DNA of 64,000 nucleotides from Piscinibacter sp. (GCA_016706565.1 JADJJI010000001.1:124001-188000); one strand, 5' to 3'. Numbered from the stretch's first letter, positions 9,219 to 18,357 are shown. Made by a program: numbers and translations. The notes: generated from the letters alone by a model not told the origin.

Positions 9219-11075
9219 TCAGCGGTACAACGCCTCGATACGCTCGGCGTACTTCTTCTCGACGAACTTGCGCTTGAGCTTCATCGTCGGCGTGAGTTCC
9301 TCGTCCTCGGCGCCGAGTTGCGTCTCGAGCAGGAAGAACTTCTTGATCTGCTCCACGCGCGCGAACTTGCGGTTGACGCGCTCGATCTCGTCCCAGATCA
9401 ACTGCTGCACCTCGGCCGCACGCGTCAGGCTGGTGTAGTTGCTGAACGGGATGTCGCGGTCCTGGGCGAACTTCTCGACGTTCTCCTGGTCGATCATCAC
9501 GATCACCGTCAGGTAGGGCCGCTTGTCGCCGATCACCACCGCGTCGGTGATGTAGGGCGAGAACTTCAGGTCGTTCTCGATCTCGCTGGGCGTGACGTTC
9601 TTGCCGCCGGCCGTGATGATGATGTCCTTCATGCGGTCGGTGATGCGGTAGTAGCCGTCCTCGTCGACCTGGCCGACGTCGCCGGTGCGCAGCCAGCCGT
9701 CGGGCGTGAAGGTCTCGGCGGTCTTCTCGGGCAGGTTCAGGTAGCCCATGAAGACGTTCGGGCCGCGCACCTGGATCTCGTTGGTGATCGGGTCGAGCCG
9801 AACTTCGTTGAACGGGCAGGCCGGCCCCACCATGCCGGGCTTGATGCCGCCGGCCGGCGTCGATGTGGCCGCGCCGCAGGTCTCGGTCATGCCCCAGACC
9901 TCGGCCATCGGCACGCCCAGCGCCAGGTACCACTTGACGAGATCGGGCGAGATCGGCGCCGCGCCGGTGACGCAGAAGCGCGCGCGGTGCACACCGATCA
10001 GCTTGCGCACGTTGTTCAGCGCGATCAGCCGCGCGACGTGGAACTGCAGCTTCAGCCACGCGCTCACCGGCTGGCGGGCCAGAATGCGGTCGGCGATGCG
10101 CATGCCCACGCCGATGCCCCAGGCGTAGGCCAGCTGCTGCAGCCGGCTCGATTCGCGCAGCGCGATCGTCACCGCGGAGTAGAACTTCTCCCACACGCGC
10201 GGCACGGCGGTGAACACCGTCGGCGAGATCTCGCGCACGTTCTCCGGCACCGTCTCGGGCCGCTCGACGAAGTTGAGCACCGAGCCGGTGTAGACGGCGA
10301 AGAAGGCACCGCCGATGCGCTCGGCGATGTGGCACAGCGGCAGGAAGCACATGCGCTCGTCACGCTCGTCCTGCGCGACGATGCGGTTGTAGCCGCGCAC
10401 CGTGTAGATCAGCCCGGCGTGCGAATGCATCGCCCCCTTGGGCTTGCCGGTGGTGCCCGAGGTGTAGACGAGGATCGCCAGGTCCGCCGGCTGGCAGGCC
10501 GCCACGCGCGCCTGCATGGCGCCGGGGTGGTCCTTCGCGTGGATGCGCCCGAGCTCGCGCAGCGCGGCCAGGTCGATCACGCCCACGTCGCGGAAATCGC
10601 GCAGGCCCTTGGTGTCGAACACGACGATCTTGCGCAGCAGCGGCAGGCGCTCGCGCACCTCGAGCGCCTTGTCGAGCTGCTCCTCGTCCTCGACGAACAG
10701 CACCGTCGTGCGCGAGTCTTCGCACAGATACTGCGCCTGCTCCGCGGAATCGGTCGGGTAGATGCCGTTGCTCACGCCGGCGCACGACAGGATCGCCATG
10801 TCGGCCAGCATCCACTCGACGACGGTGTTGGACAAGATCGAGGCGCACTCGCCGCGCTGGAAGCCCAGGCTCAACAGGCCGTTGGCGATCTCGCGCACCG
10901 CCTCGCCGGTCTGCGCCCAGGTCCACTCGCGCCACAGGCCGAGTTCCTTCTGGCGCATGAAGACCTGCTCGCCGCGCTGCGCCACCGCGTTCCAGAACAG
11001 CGCGGGCATGGTCTCGCCCGCCACGACGACGTCGGTGCGCGGCTGCAGGTGGTTCAGGTCCCAGATGTTCGCCAC
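9219..11075 (-). CDS. AMP-dependent acyl-CoA synthetase (long-chain type)
   Basis: 618 residues of the ANL superfamily: ATP-binding P-loop-like motif YTSGTTGKPKGAMHSHAG, the adenylate motif WGMTETCGAAT, YLNLPEKTAETF, the hinge GWLRTGDVGQVDEDGYYRITDRMKD and the C-terminal catalytic Lys region AGGKNVTPSEIEN. It activates a carboxylic acid to its CoA thioester. Length and the RVWEKFYSAV and PLCHIAER segments match the long-chain/FadD15-like branch. It lies between livF (5-base gap) and livK in one transcription unit, so the natural reading is uptake of a carboxylate by the ABC transporter followed by CoA activation (inference). Confidence 0.87.
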   Translation of the reverse strand: MANIWDLNHLQPRTDVVVAGETMPALFWNAVAQRGEQVFMRQKELGLWREWTWAQTGEAVREIANGLLSLGFQRGECASILSNTVVEWMLADMAILSCAGVSNGIYPTDSAEQAQYLCEDSRTTVLFVEDEEQLDKALEVRERLPLLRKIVVFDTKGLRDFRDVGVIDLAALRELGRIHAKDHPGAMQARVAACQPADLAILVYTSGTTGKPKGAMHSHAGLIYTVRGYNRIVAQDERDERMCFLPLCHIAERIGGAFFAVYTGSVLNFVERPETVPENVREISPTVFTAVPRVWEKFYSAVTIALRESSRLQQLAYAWGIGVGMRIADRILARQPVSAWLKLQFHVARLIALNNVRKLIGVHRARFCVTGAAPISPDLVKWYLALGVPMAEVWGMTETCGAATSTPAGGIKPGMVGPACPFNEVRLDPITNEIQVRGPNVFMGYLNLPEKTAETFTPDGWLRTGDVGQVDEDGYYRITDRMKDIIITAGGKNVTPSEIENDLKFSPYITDAVVIGDKRPYLTVIVMIDQENVEKFAQDRDIPFSNYTSLTRAAEVQQLIWDEIERVNRKFARVEQIKKFFLLETQLGAEDEELTPTMKLKRKFVEKKYAERIEALYR

Positions 11076-11079
11076 GGGC

Positions 11080-11850
11080 TCATCTCCACGTCTTCTTCTT
11101 CTTCCAGCGCCTGTCGCCGCGAGCGCCGGCTTCCTTCATGCCGAGGTAGAACTCCTTGATGTCGTCCTTCTCGCGCAGGCGCTCGCATGTGTCTTCCATG
11201 ACGATGCGACCGTTCTCCAGCACGTAGCCTTGGTCGGCCACATTCAATGCCATGTTGGCGTTCTGCTCCACCAGCAGCAGCGTGGTGCCGCGCTCGCGGT
11301 TGATGCGGATGACGATCTCGAAGATCTCGCGCGTCAGCCGGGGCGAGAGGCCGAGGCTGGGCTCGTCGAGCAGCATCAGCTCGGGCGCGGCCATCAGCGC
11401 GCGAGAGATCGCCAGCATCTGCTGCTGCCCGCCCGAGAGCAACCCGGCGTCCTGTGCGCGCCGCTCGCGCAGGATCGGGAAGTAGCCGTACACCGTCTCG
11501 ATGTCGCGCGCCACGCCGTCGCGGTCGCGGCGCGTGTAGGCGCCCATCAGCAGGTTGTCGTGCACCGACAGCAGCGGGAACACCTCGCGTCCCTCGGGCA
11601 CGTGGCTGAGGCCGCGCTGCACGATCAGCGCCGGGTCGCGCGCGGTGATGTCCTCGCCCTTGAACAGCACCGAGCCCTTGGTCGGGTCGAGGATGCCGGA
11701 GATGGTCTTGAGGATGGTCGTCTTGCCGGCGCCGTTGGAGCCGAGCACGGTGGCGATCTGCCCCTTCACGACCTGCAGGCTGACACCGCGGATGGCGCGG
11801 ATCGGCCCGTAGCTGCTTTCCACGTTGGCGAGCTTGAGGATCGATGTCAT
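11080..11850 (-). CDS. livF: ABC transporter ATP-binding protein, LivF type
   Basis: 256 residues with Walker A GSNGAGKTT, signature LLSGGQQQM, Walker B LMLLDEPSLGLSP and the LivF-type ending LLVEQNANMALNVADQGYVLENGRIV. One of the two cytoplasmic ATPases of a branched-chain-amino-acid-type importer. Its C-terminus is extended by a Lys/Arg-rich tail. A pair of hairpins separates it from the livG gene upstream in the operon. Substrate is not necessarily an amino acid; the acyl-CoA ligase neighbour argues for a carboxylate. Confidence 0.88.
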   Translation of the reverse strand: MTSILKLANVESSYGPIRAIRGVSLQVVKGQIATVLGSNGAGKTTILKTISGILDPTKGSVLFKGEDITARDPALIVQRGLSHVPEGREVFPLLSVHDNLLMGAYTRRDRDGVARDIETVYGYFPILRERRAQDAGLLSGGQQQMLAISRALMAAPELMLLDEPSLGLSPRLTREIFEIVIRINRERGTTLLLVEQNANMALNVADQGYVLENGRIVMEDTCERLREKDDIKEFYLGMKEAGARGDRRWKKKKTWR

Positions 11851-11859
11851 GACTGCCCC

Positions 11860-11896
11860 TCGCTCGCCGGGTACAGCGAGCGATCCCCCGAGGGGA
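11860..11896 (-). other. tandem hairpins in the livG-livF spacer
   Basis: Two adjacent inverted repeats in the 85-base gap inside the operon: TCGCTCGC / GCGAGCGA (11860-11867, 11876-11883) and TCCCC / GGGGA (11884-11888, 11892-11896). Possible mRNA-stability or attenuating structure; no T tract. Confidence 0.35.
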
Positions 11897-11935
11897 TGCT
11901 CGCTTGCTTGGGGCGGCCCGGCGCAGCGCTCGCTC

Positions 11936-12739
11936 TCATGCCGCCTTCCTCCGCAGGCTTTCCACGTCGCCGGCCGCGCCGAGGTAAGCCTCGATCACGC
12001 CGGGATGGCGCTGCACCTCGGCCGGCGTGCCCAGCGCCAGCACCTCGCCCTGGTTCATCGCCAGCACGCGGTCCGACACCTTGGAGACGAGCGACATGTC
12101 GTGCTCGACCATCAGCACCGTCACGCCGAGCTCGTCGCGGATGTCGCCGATCCAGAAGGCCATGTCGTCGGTCTCCTCGACGTTCAGGCCCGACGAAGGT
12201 TCGTCCAGCAGCAGCAGCTTGGGCTCGGTGCACAGCGCCCGCGCCAGCTCGACCACCTTGCGCACGCCGTAGGGCAGCCCGGCGACGAGCGACTCGCGGT
12301 GGTGCTGCAGGTCGAGCAGCTCGATCACCTCTTCGGCCTTGTGGCGCGTGCGGACCTCGGCGGCGCGCGTGGCCGGCGTGAAGAACAGCTGGCTCCAGAA
12401 GCCCGTCTCGCGGTGCACATGGCGGCCAATCAGCAGGTTCTGCAGCACCGTGGCGTGCTCGAACAGCTCGATGTTCTGGAAGGTGCGCGCGATGCCGAGC
12501 TGGGCGATCTCGTGCGGCGCGTGGGCGAGCAGCGGCGTGCCGTCGAAGTCGATCGAGCCGGAGGTCGGCGTGTAGATGCGGCTGATCAGGTTGAACACCG
12601 TCGTCTTGCCGGCACCGTTGGGCCCGATCAGCGTGAATACCTCGCCGCGGTGGACGTCGAAGCCGACCTTGTTGACCGCGAGCACGCCGCCGAAGCGCAC
12701 GCTCAGGTCCTTGGCGGAGAGCAGCACGCCGGTGCTCAT
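11936..12739 (-). CDS. livG: ABC transporter ATP-binding protein, LivG type
   Basis: 267 residues: Walker A GPNGAGKTT, the LivG-type helical insert (FEHATVLQNLLIGRH...RTRHKAEEVIELL), signature VAGLPYGVRKVVELARAL (the degenerate LPYG form usual for LivG), Walker B LLLLDEPSSGLN. Start at ATG 12739 overlaps the livM stop by 4 bp. Partner of the LivF-type ATPase; energises the LivH/LivM channel. Confidence 0.88.
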   Translation of the reverse strand: MSTGVLLSAKDLSVRFGGVLAVNKVGFDVHRGEVFTLIGPNGAGKTTVFNLISRIYTPTSGSIDFDGTPLLAHAPHEIAQLGIARTFQNIELFEHATVLQNLLIGRHVHRETGFWSQLFFTPATRAAEVRTRHKAEEVIELLDLQHHRESLVAGLPYGVRKVVELARALCTEPKLLLLDEPSSGLNVEETDDMAFWIGDIRDELGVTVLMVEHDMSLVSKVSDRVLAMNQGEVLALGTPAEVQRHPGVIEAYLGAAGDVESLRRKAA

Positions 12740-13812
12740 TTCAGGCGCTCCGATTTCTGGAAGCTCTTCTGCCGCTTGAACATGCCGCGCCGGTAGAACG
12801 GGAAGATCTGGAACCAGGTGCGGAACTTCAGCCAGCGGCCATACAGGCCGAGCGGCTCGAACAGCACGAAGGCGATCAGCACCACGCCGTAGACCAGGCC
12901 CTGAAGGCCCGGCGCCATGCCGATGGCCTCGGGCAGGTAGTCCTTGGCCAATGAGATGACCTGCGGCATGGTGATCAGGAAGATCGCGCCGAGGAAGGCG
13001 CCGTGCACCGAGCCCAGGCCGCCGATGACGATCATCAGGATCAGGTCGATCGACTGCAGCACGCCGAACTGATCCGGCGAGATGAACATCAGCTTGTGCG
13101 CGTACAGCGCGCCGCCCACGCCGGCCAGCGCCGCCGAGATCGCGAACGACAGCGTCTTGAAGCGCGCCAGGTGGATGCCCATGCTCTGCGCCGAGATCTC
13201 CGAGTCGCGGATGGCGACGAAGGCGCGGCCGGTCGGCGAGCGCAGCAGGTTCAGGATCGCCAGCGTGGCCAGCACCGCGAGCACGAGACACAGGTAGTAG
13301 AACGATTCGCCCGAGTCGAGCTTCCAGCCGAACAGGTCGGGCGCCTTCACGTGCTTGCCGGCATTGCCGCCGGTCACGCTCTCCCAGCGCGCGAACACCT
13401 CCTCGACGATGAAGCCGAAGGCGAGCGTGGCGATGCCCAGGTAGATGCCCTTCAGGCGCAGCGCCGGCAGGCCGACGATCACGCCCACGAAGGCCGACAC
13501 CGCGGCCGCGACGACCAGCGCGAGCGGGAACGGCATGCCCATGCCGGTAAGCGCGGCCTGCGTGTAGGCGCCGACACCCAGGAAGGCGGCGTGGCCGAGC
13601 GAGAACTGCCCGGTGAAGCCCGACAGCAGCATCAGCCCGAGGCCGACGATGCCGTAGATCAGAACGAAGGTGACCTGCGCGAGCCAGTACTCCGGGAAGA
13701 TCCAGGGCGCGGCGAGCAGCACGAGCATCAGCGCGCCGTACCAGAACAGGTAGCCGCCGTGCTTGGCGATGCGGATGTCCTGCTCGTAGCGGGTCTTGAA
13801 GATGAAGCGCAT
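12736..13812 (-). CDS. livM: ABC transporter permease, LivM type
   Basis: 358 residues with about nine hydrophobic segments (YGALMLVLLAAPWIFPEYW, FVLIYGIVGLGLMLLSGF, LALVVAAAVSAFVGVIVGLP and others) and the LivM hallmarks TGQFSLGHAAFLGVGAY and the EAA-like loop SEISAQSMGIHLARFKTLSFAISAALAGVGGALYAH. Inner-membrane channel subunit. ATG 13812 is 8 bases after the livH stop; its stop overlaps livG. Confidence 0.88.
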   Translation of the reverse strand: MRFIFKTRYEQDIRIAKHGGYLFWYGALMLVLLAAPWIFPEYWLAQVTFVLIYGIVGLGLMLLSGFTGQFSLGHAAFLGVGAYTQAALTGMGMPFPLALVVAAAVSAFVGVIVGLPALRLKGIYLGIATLAFGFIVEEVFARWESVTGGNAGKHVKAPDLFGWKLDSGESFYYLCLVLAVLATLAILNLLRSPTGRAFVAIRDSEISAQSMGIHLARFKTLSFAISAALAGVGGALYAHKLMFISPDQFGVLQSIDLILMIVIGGLGSVHGAFLGAIFLITMPQVISLAKDYLPEAIGMAPGLQGLVYGVVLIAFVLFEPLGLYGRWLKFRTWFQIFPFYRRGMFKRQKSFQKSERLK

Positions 13813-13820
13813 CGGGATGC

Positions 13821-14696
13821 TCAGACTTTCTTGCGCAGCTTCTCGCCGAACAGGCCGTTCGGCCGCACGACCAGCATCACCAGCACGACCACGTAGGCAG
13901 CGATGTCCTTGAAGCCCTCGGGCAGGTAGAAGCCCGACAGCGACTCGACCAGCCCGATGACCAGGCCGCCGACGATGGCGCCCGGCAGGCTGCCGAAGCC
14001 GCCGACCACCGCCGCCGGGAAGGCCTTCAAACCGATGAAGCCCATGTTCGCGTGCACGAAGGTGATCGGCGCGAGCAGCAGTCCGGCGACCGCGGCCACC
14101 GCTGCGGCGAGGCCCCACACGAGGCCGTTCAGGCGCTTCACGGGGATGCCCATGTAGTAGGCCGCCAGCTGGTTCTGCGAGGCGGCCTGCATCGCGATGC
14201 CCAGCTTGCTGTAGCGGAACATCAGGTACAGCAGCGCGCTGAGCACGGCTGTGGCGGCGATCACCACCAGCTGCTCGACATTGAGCACCAGCGAGCCGAG
14301 CTTCCAGGCCTGGTCCTTGTAGGGCACGGGAAGCGTGTGCGTCTCGGTGCCGATGGTCGGGATCATGGTGATCAGGCCGCGCGCCACGTAGCCGATGCCG
14401 ATGGTCAGCATCACCACCGAGAAGGCCGGCTGGCCGAGGATGGGCCGCACGACGACCCGTTCCAGGGCGATGCCGAACACGGCCATGGCCGCGATGGCGG
14501 CGAGCACCGCGAGCCAGAACGGGAAGCCGAGCATCGTCATCAGCCCGAGGCCGCAGAACGCACCGAGCATCATCAATTCGCCCTGCGCGAAGTTGACGGT
14601 CTCGGTGGCCTTGTAGATCAGCACGAAGCCCAGCGCGATCAGGCCGTAGATGCAGCCTTGCGCGATGCCACTGATGATGATCTGCAGAAGCTGCAA
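13821..14696 (-). CDS. livH: ABC transporter permease, LivH type
   Basis: 291 residues, membrane protein with LivH features IISGIAQGCIYGLIALGFVLIYKATETVNFAQGE-type opening and ASQNQLAAYYMGIPVKRLNGLVWGLAAAVAAVAGLLLAP as the EAA loop and following helix. I take TTG 14696 as start: it has GGAGAGACCGC directly upstream and the protein begins with the family's usual LQLLQIIISG; upstream in-frame sequence is unrelated and would overlap the divergent tetR-like gene. First gene of the six-gene leftward operon. Confidence 0.86.
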   Translation of the reverse strand: MQLLQIIISGIAQGCIYGLIALGFVLIYKATETVNFAQGELMMLGAFCGLGLMTMLGFPFWLAVLAAIAAMAVFGIALERVVVRPILGQPAFSVVMLTIGIGYVARGLITMIPTIGTETHTLPVPYKDQAWKLGSLVLNVEQLVVIAATAVLSALLYLMFRYSKLGIAMQAASQNQLAAYYMGIPVKRLNGLVWGLAAAVAAVAGLLLAPITFVHANMGFIGLKAFPAAVVGGFGSLPGAIVGGLVIGLVESLSGFYLPEGFKDIAAYVVVLVMLVVRPNGLFGEKLRKKV

Positions 14697-14772
14697 GCGG
14701 TCTCTCCGGACGGGGCGCTTGCACGGGCTGTCGCCATTGCGACACCACGATGGCATTGTTATTCTGTGGCTG

Positions 14773-14792
14773 CCAAGCAAGCAGTTGCTTTG
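14773..14792. promoter_or_regulatory. imperfect palindrome between livH and the tetR-like gene
   Basis: CCAAGCAA-GCAG-TTGCTTTG, one mismatch in 8-bp arms, ending 1 base before the ATG at 14794 of the regulator. It is well placed for autoregulation and control of the divergent liv operon (inference). Half-site CAAGCA/TGCTT recalls the palindrome at 1922-1943, although centre spacing differs by 4 bases. Confidence 0.5.
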
Positions 14793-14793
14793 T

Positions 14794-15423
14794 ATGCGAA
14801 GCGCAAATCCACACGTCAGCGTGAAAACCCGGGCTGCAGTCACCTCCGAGACACCGAACCGCAGGGGTGAGCTCGTGCGCGCCGCGGCGCAACTGTTCCG
14901 CGAGAAGGGCTTCGACGGCACCACGATCCGCGATATCGCGCGTGCGGTGGGCATGCAGTCGGGCAGTCCGTTCTATCACTTCGCCAACAAGCACGAATTG
15001 CTGATGGCCGTGATGGAAGAAGGCTTGCGCCAGGGGCTGGAGCGCGCACATGCCGTGCTCGGCGACGACGCATTGCCGCCGGCGCGGCGCTTCGAGCGCC
15101 TCGTGCGCACGCACTACGGCATCCTGCACGACACGGGCAGTGATTTCGTTCCGGTGATGCTGTACGACTGGCGCTCGCTACCGGCGCCGTACCGGCGCCG
15201 CATCGTCGCGCTGAAGAACCGCTACGACACGCTCTGGCAGCATACGCTCGACGAACTGCACGCCGCCGGGCTGCTGCGCGCCGACCCGAAGCTCGCGCGG
15301 CTGATGATCCTCGGCGCGATCAATTTTTCGGCGACCTGGTACCAGGCGAACTCGCGCAAGCGCGAGCGCGTCGGCCTCGACGAGCTCGCCGCGCAGACCG
15401 TCTCGCTCGTCCTGCAACGCTGA
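14794..15423 (+). CDS. TetR/AcrR family transcriptional regulator
   Basis: 209 residues. The N-terminal helix-turn-helix is typical: RGELVRAAAQLFREKGFDGT, TIRDIARAVGMQSGSPFYHF, NKHELLMAVMEEGL. The C-terminal ligand domain is of the type seen in acyl-CoA-responsive regulators, but no ligand can be named. ATG 14794 is the first in-frame start; GTG 14821 (KTRAAV...) is the alternative, since neither has a clear ribosome site. Divergent from livH across a 97-base gap that holds a candidate operator, so it likely represses the transporter/ligase operon. Confidence 0.85.
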   Translation: MRSANPHVSVKTRAAVTSETPNRRGELVRAAAQLFREKGFDGTTIRDIARAVGMQSGSPFYHFANKHELLMAVMEEGLRQGLERAHAVLGDDALPPARRFERLVRTHYGILHDTGSDFVPVMLYDWRSLPAPYRRRIVALKNRYDTLWQHTLDELHAAGLLRADPKLARLMILGAINFSATWYQANSRKRERVGLDELAAQTVSLVLQR

Positions 15424-15494
15424 TCCGCAGCCTCCCTTGGGGGCATGTCCGAAAACGGCCAGCGCCATGCGGCGCGGTGCCCATAATCGGCTGC

Positions 15495-16967
15495 ATGACA
15501 TTCGATCCCGACGCCGCCTACCAGGTGCTCATCGCCCGCGATGCGCGCTTCGACGGCCGGCTGTTCGTCGGCGTCACCTCCACCGGCGTGTACTGCCGGC
15601 CGATCTGCCGCGTGCGCACGCCGCTGCAGCGCAACTGCCGCTTCTTCGAGACGCCGGCGCAGGCCGAGGCGGCGTCGTTCCGCCCCTGCCTGAAGTGCCG
15701 CCCCGAGATCGCGCCGGGCGCCGGCCTGCCGTGGAGCGTGATGGACGCGTCGCGCACGCTGGCGCGGCAAGCTGCGCAGGAACTCAATACGCAAGCGGCC
15801 AGCGGCGAGGCCGCCTCGCTCGCGGCGCTTGCAGCGAAACTCGGCGTCAGCGACCGCCACCTGCGACGCATCTTCGCCGCCGAGCAAGGCGTTACGCCGA
15901 TGCAGTACCTGCAGACGCGCCGCCTGCTGCTGGCCAAGCAGCTGCTGACCGATTCGGCGCTGCCGGTCGCGCAGGTCGCGCTGGCCAGCGGATTCCGCAG
16001 CCTGCGCCGCTTCAATGCGGCGTTCGCCCATCAGTACCGCATGAGCCCGAGCCGGCTGCGCGGCGCGGCCGGCGACGAGCCGGATCGCGCCGATGCGACG
16101 CCGGATGCGATCACGCTGACGCTCGCCTACCGTGCGCCTTTCGATCAGGTCGCGCTGCTGCGCTTCGTCGCGCAGCGCGCCATCCCCGGCATCGAGGAGG
16201 TCGACGGCACGACGATCCGCCGCACGCTGCGCGCCGGCAGTGTGGCCGCGCAGCCGGGCTGGGTGGAGGCGCGTTTCGACCCCTCGCGCGACCGCGTGCA
16301 GCTGCGCTTCGCGCCGGCGCTCGCCGCTTCGAGCGCGCGCATGATCGCGGCGGCACGGCGCTGGCTCGATCTCGATGCCGCGCCGGCAGGCATCGACGCC
16401 GCGCTGGCCAATCTGCCGGGCACGCCGGGCATCCGCCTGCCGGGCAGCCTCGATGCCTTTGAGCTCGCGGTGCGCGCCGTGCTCGGCCAGCAGGTCACGG
16501 TGGCGGCGGCGCGCACGCTGGCACGCCGCGTCGTCGAGCGTTTCGGTACGCCGCTGGCCACGCCGTGGCCTTCGCTCGCGCGTGCCTTCCCGTCGCCGCA
16601 GACGCTGGCCGCGGCGACGCTGGACAGCGTCGCCAGCCTGGGCATCGTGCGCACGCGCTCGAACGCACTGATCGCCATGGCGCAGGCCTGGCCCGCACTC
16701 GAGGCGGCGATGGCGTCGCCTGACGACTTCATCGCCGCGTTGTGCGAGCTGCCCGGCATCGGCCCGTGGACGGCGCACTACATCGCGATGCGTGCGCTCG
16801 GCTGGCCCGACGCCTTCCCGCCCAACGACGTGGCCGTGCTGAAGGCGATGCGCCTGCTGTTCGGCACGCAGAACCAGCGCGATGCCGACGCGCAGGCGCA
16901 GGCCTGGCGGCCGTGGCGCGCCTACGCCGTGCTGCGCCTTTGGAACAGCCTGGAGACTCCGACATGA
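15495..16967 (+). CDS. alkA: Ada-type methylphosphotriester sensor / AlkA DNA-3-methyladenine glycosylase fusion
   Basis: 490 residues in three parts. Residues 1-80: Ada metal-binding domain with CRPIC and PCLKC, the four zinc Cys including the methyl-accepting one. Residues 95-190: AraC-type double helix-turn-helix (LGVSDRHLRRIFAAEQGVTP ... SGFRSLRRFNAAFAHQYRMSP). Residues 205-490: AlkA N-domain and HhH-GPD glycosylase with LPGIGPWTAHYIAMRAL and the catalytic Asp in PPNDVAV. It excises alkylated bases and may sense methyl phosphotriesters to induce repair genes. Stop overlaps the ogt start by 4 bp (ATGA). Confidence 0.92.
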   Translation: MTFDPDAAYQVLIARDARFDGRLFVGVTSTGVYCRPICRVRTPLQRNCRFFETPAQAEAASFRPCLKCRPEIAPGAGLPWSVMDASRTLARQAAQELNTQAASGEAASLAALAAKLGVSDRHLRRIFAAEQGVTPMQYLQTRRLLLAKQLLTDSALPVAQVALASGFRSLRRFNAAFAHQYRMSPSRLRGAAGDEPDRADATPDAITLTLAYRAPFDQVALLRFVAQRAIPGIEEVDGTTIRRTLRAGSVAAQPGWVEARFDPSRDRVQLRFAPALAASSARMIAAARRWLDLDAAPAGIDAALANLPGTPGIRLPGSLDAFELAVRAVLGQQVTVAAARTLARRVVERFGTPLATPWPSLARAFPSPQTLAAATLDSVASLGIVRTRSNALIAMAQAWPALEAAMASPDDFIAALCELPGIGPWTAHYIAMRALGWPDAFPPNDVAVLKAMRLLFGTQNQRDADAQAQAWRPWRAYAVLRLWNSLETPT

Positions 16968-17473
16968 GCACCCTCACCGACACCTTGAACAAGGTCTGCA
17001 CTGCACAAGCGCTGGTCGACACGCCGCTCGGCCCGGTGCGCGTGGCGCGCACCGCCGCAGGCATCGCCGGCCTGTGGTTCGAAGGGCAGAAGCATCACCC
17101 CGGCGAACTCGCCGCGCCGATGTGCGACGACGACCCGCTGCTGCGCCGGGCCGCGCAGGCGCTGCAGCGCTACTTCGCCGGCGAGGCAGATGCCTTCGAT
17201 CTGCCGCTGGACCTGCACGGCACGCCGTTCCAGCGTTCGGTGTGGCAGGCGCTGCTGCGCATCCCGGCCGGCCGCACCTGCAGCTACGGCGAGATCGCGC
17301 AGGCGATCGGTGCGCCGCAGGCGGTGCGTGCGGTGGGCGCCGCCGTGGGCCGCAACCCCGCCTCGCTGGTCGTGCCTTGCCACCGCGTGCTCGGCCGCGA
17401 CGGCTCGCTCACAGGCTACGCGGGCGGCGTGCAACGCAAGCAGGCGCTGCTGTCGCTCGAGGCCCACGCGTGA
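16964..17473 (+). CDS. ogt: methylated-DNA-protein cysteine methyltransferase
   Basis: 169 residues with the active-site motif VVPCHRVLGRDGSLTGYAGG and the DNA-binding helix GTPFQRSVWQALLRIPAGRT followed by SYGEIAQAIG. Transfers O6-methyl (or O4) groups from DNA to its own Cys in a single-turnover reaction. Coupled to alkA upstream (4-bp overlap) and to the exporter gene downstream, whose GTG 17470 overlaps its stop; together an alkylation-repair operon. Confidence 0.93.
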   Translation: MSTLTDTLNKVCTAQALVDTPLGPVRVARTAAGIAGLWFEGQKHHPGELAAPMCDDDPLLRRAAQALQRYFAGEADAFDLPLDLHGTPFQRSVWQALLRIPAGRTCSYGEIAQAIGAPQAVRAVGAAVGRNPASLVVPCHRVLGRDGSLTGYAGGVQRKQALLSLEAHA

Positions 17474-18357
17474 AGACCGCGGACCTGAGCGAGCTCATTG
17501 GCCTCGCCGCGCTGTGGGGCGCGTCGTTCCTGTTCATGCGCCTGGGCGCGGCCGAGTTCGGCCCGGTCGCGCTGGCCGCCGTGCGCGTCGGCGGCGCGGC
17601 GCTCGTGCTGCTGCCGCTGCTGCGCTGGCGCGGCCAGTTCGGCGAACTGCGCCGCCACTGGCGCAGCATCTTCGTCGTCGGCATCACCAACTCGGCGGTG
17701 CCCTTCCTGTGCTTCAGCTATGCCGCGCTGTCGATCACGGCCGGGCTGTCGTCGATCTTCAACGCTTCGACACCGCTGTTCGCCGCGGTGATTGGCTGGT
17801 GGTGGCTGAAGGACCGGCCGAGCGGCCCGCGCATCGCCGGTCTGGCGATCGGCTTTGCCGGCGTGCTCGGCCTCGCCTGGGAGAAGGCCTCGTTCAAGCC
17901 GGGCGGCTCCGGCTGGGCGATCGTCGCCTGCCTGGCTGCGGCGCTGATGTACGGCCTGTCGGCCAACTACACCAAGCGCCGGCTGCAGGGCGTGGCGCCG
18001 CTGGCGGTGGCCGCGGGCAGCCAGCTGTCCGCAGCATTGGTGCTCGCTTTGCCGGCGCTGTGGTGGTGGCCTCAGGTCATGCCGTCGGCGCACGCCTGGG
18101 CCATGGTGGCGCTGCTGGCCGTGCTGTGCACCGGCGTGGCCTACCTGATGTACTTCCGGCTGATCGCGCACGTCGGGCCGGCCAACGCGATCACGGTGAC
18201 CTTCCTGATCCCGGCCTTCGCGGTGCTGTGGGGCTGGCTGTTCCTGGCCGAGCCGCTGACCGCGGCGATGGCCGTGGGCTGCGCGGTCATCCTGCTCGGC
18301 ACGGCGCTGGCCACGGGCGTGCTCGGGCCTTCGCGATTCGCGAGACTCAAGCAGTGA
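17470..18357 (+). CDS. EamA/DMT-superfamily transporter
   Basis: 295 residues, ten predicted transmembrane segments in two EamA repeats; WGASFLFMRLGAAEFGPVALAAVR opens repeat 1 and the second begins at IVACLAAALMYGLSANY. Inner-membrane exporter of small metabolites, substrate unknown. GTG start overlaps the ogt stop (GTGA), so it rides on the repair operon without an evident functional link. Its 3' end overlaps the converging fusion gene by 11 bases. Confidence 0.83.
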   Translation: MKTADLSELIGLAALWGASFLFMRLGAAEFGPVALAAVRVGGAALVLLPLLRWRGQFGELRRHWRSIFVVGITNSAVPFLCFSYAALSITAGLSSIFNASTPLFAAVIGWWWLKDRPSGPRIAGLAIGFAGVLGLAWEKASFKPGGSGWAIVACLAAALMYGLSANYTKRRLQGVAPLAVAAGSQLSAALVLALPALWWWPQVMPSAHAWAMVALLAVLCTGVAYLMYFRLIAHVGPANAITVTFLIPAFAVLWGWLFLAEPLTAAMAVGCAVILLGTALATGVLGPSRFARLKQ

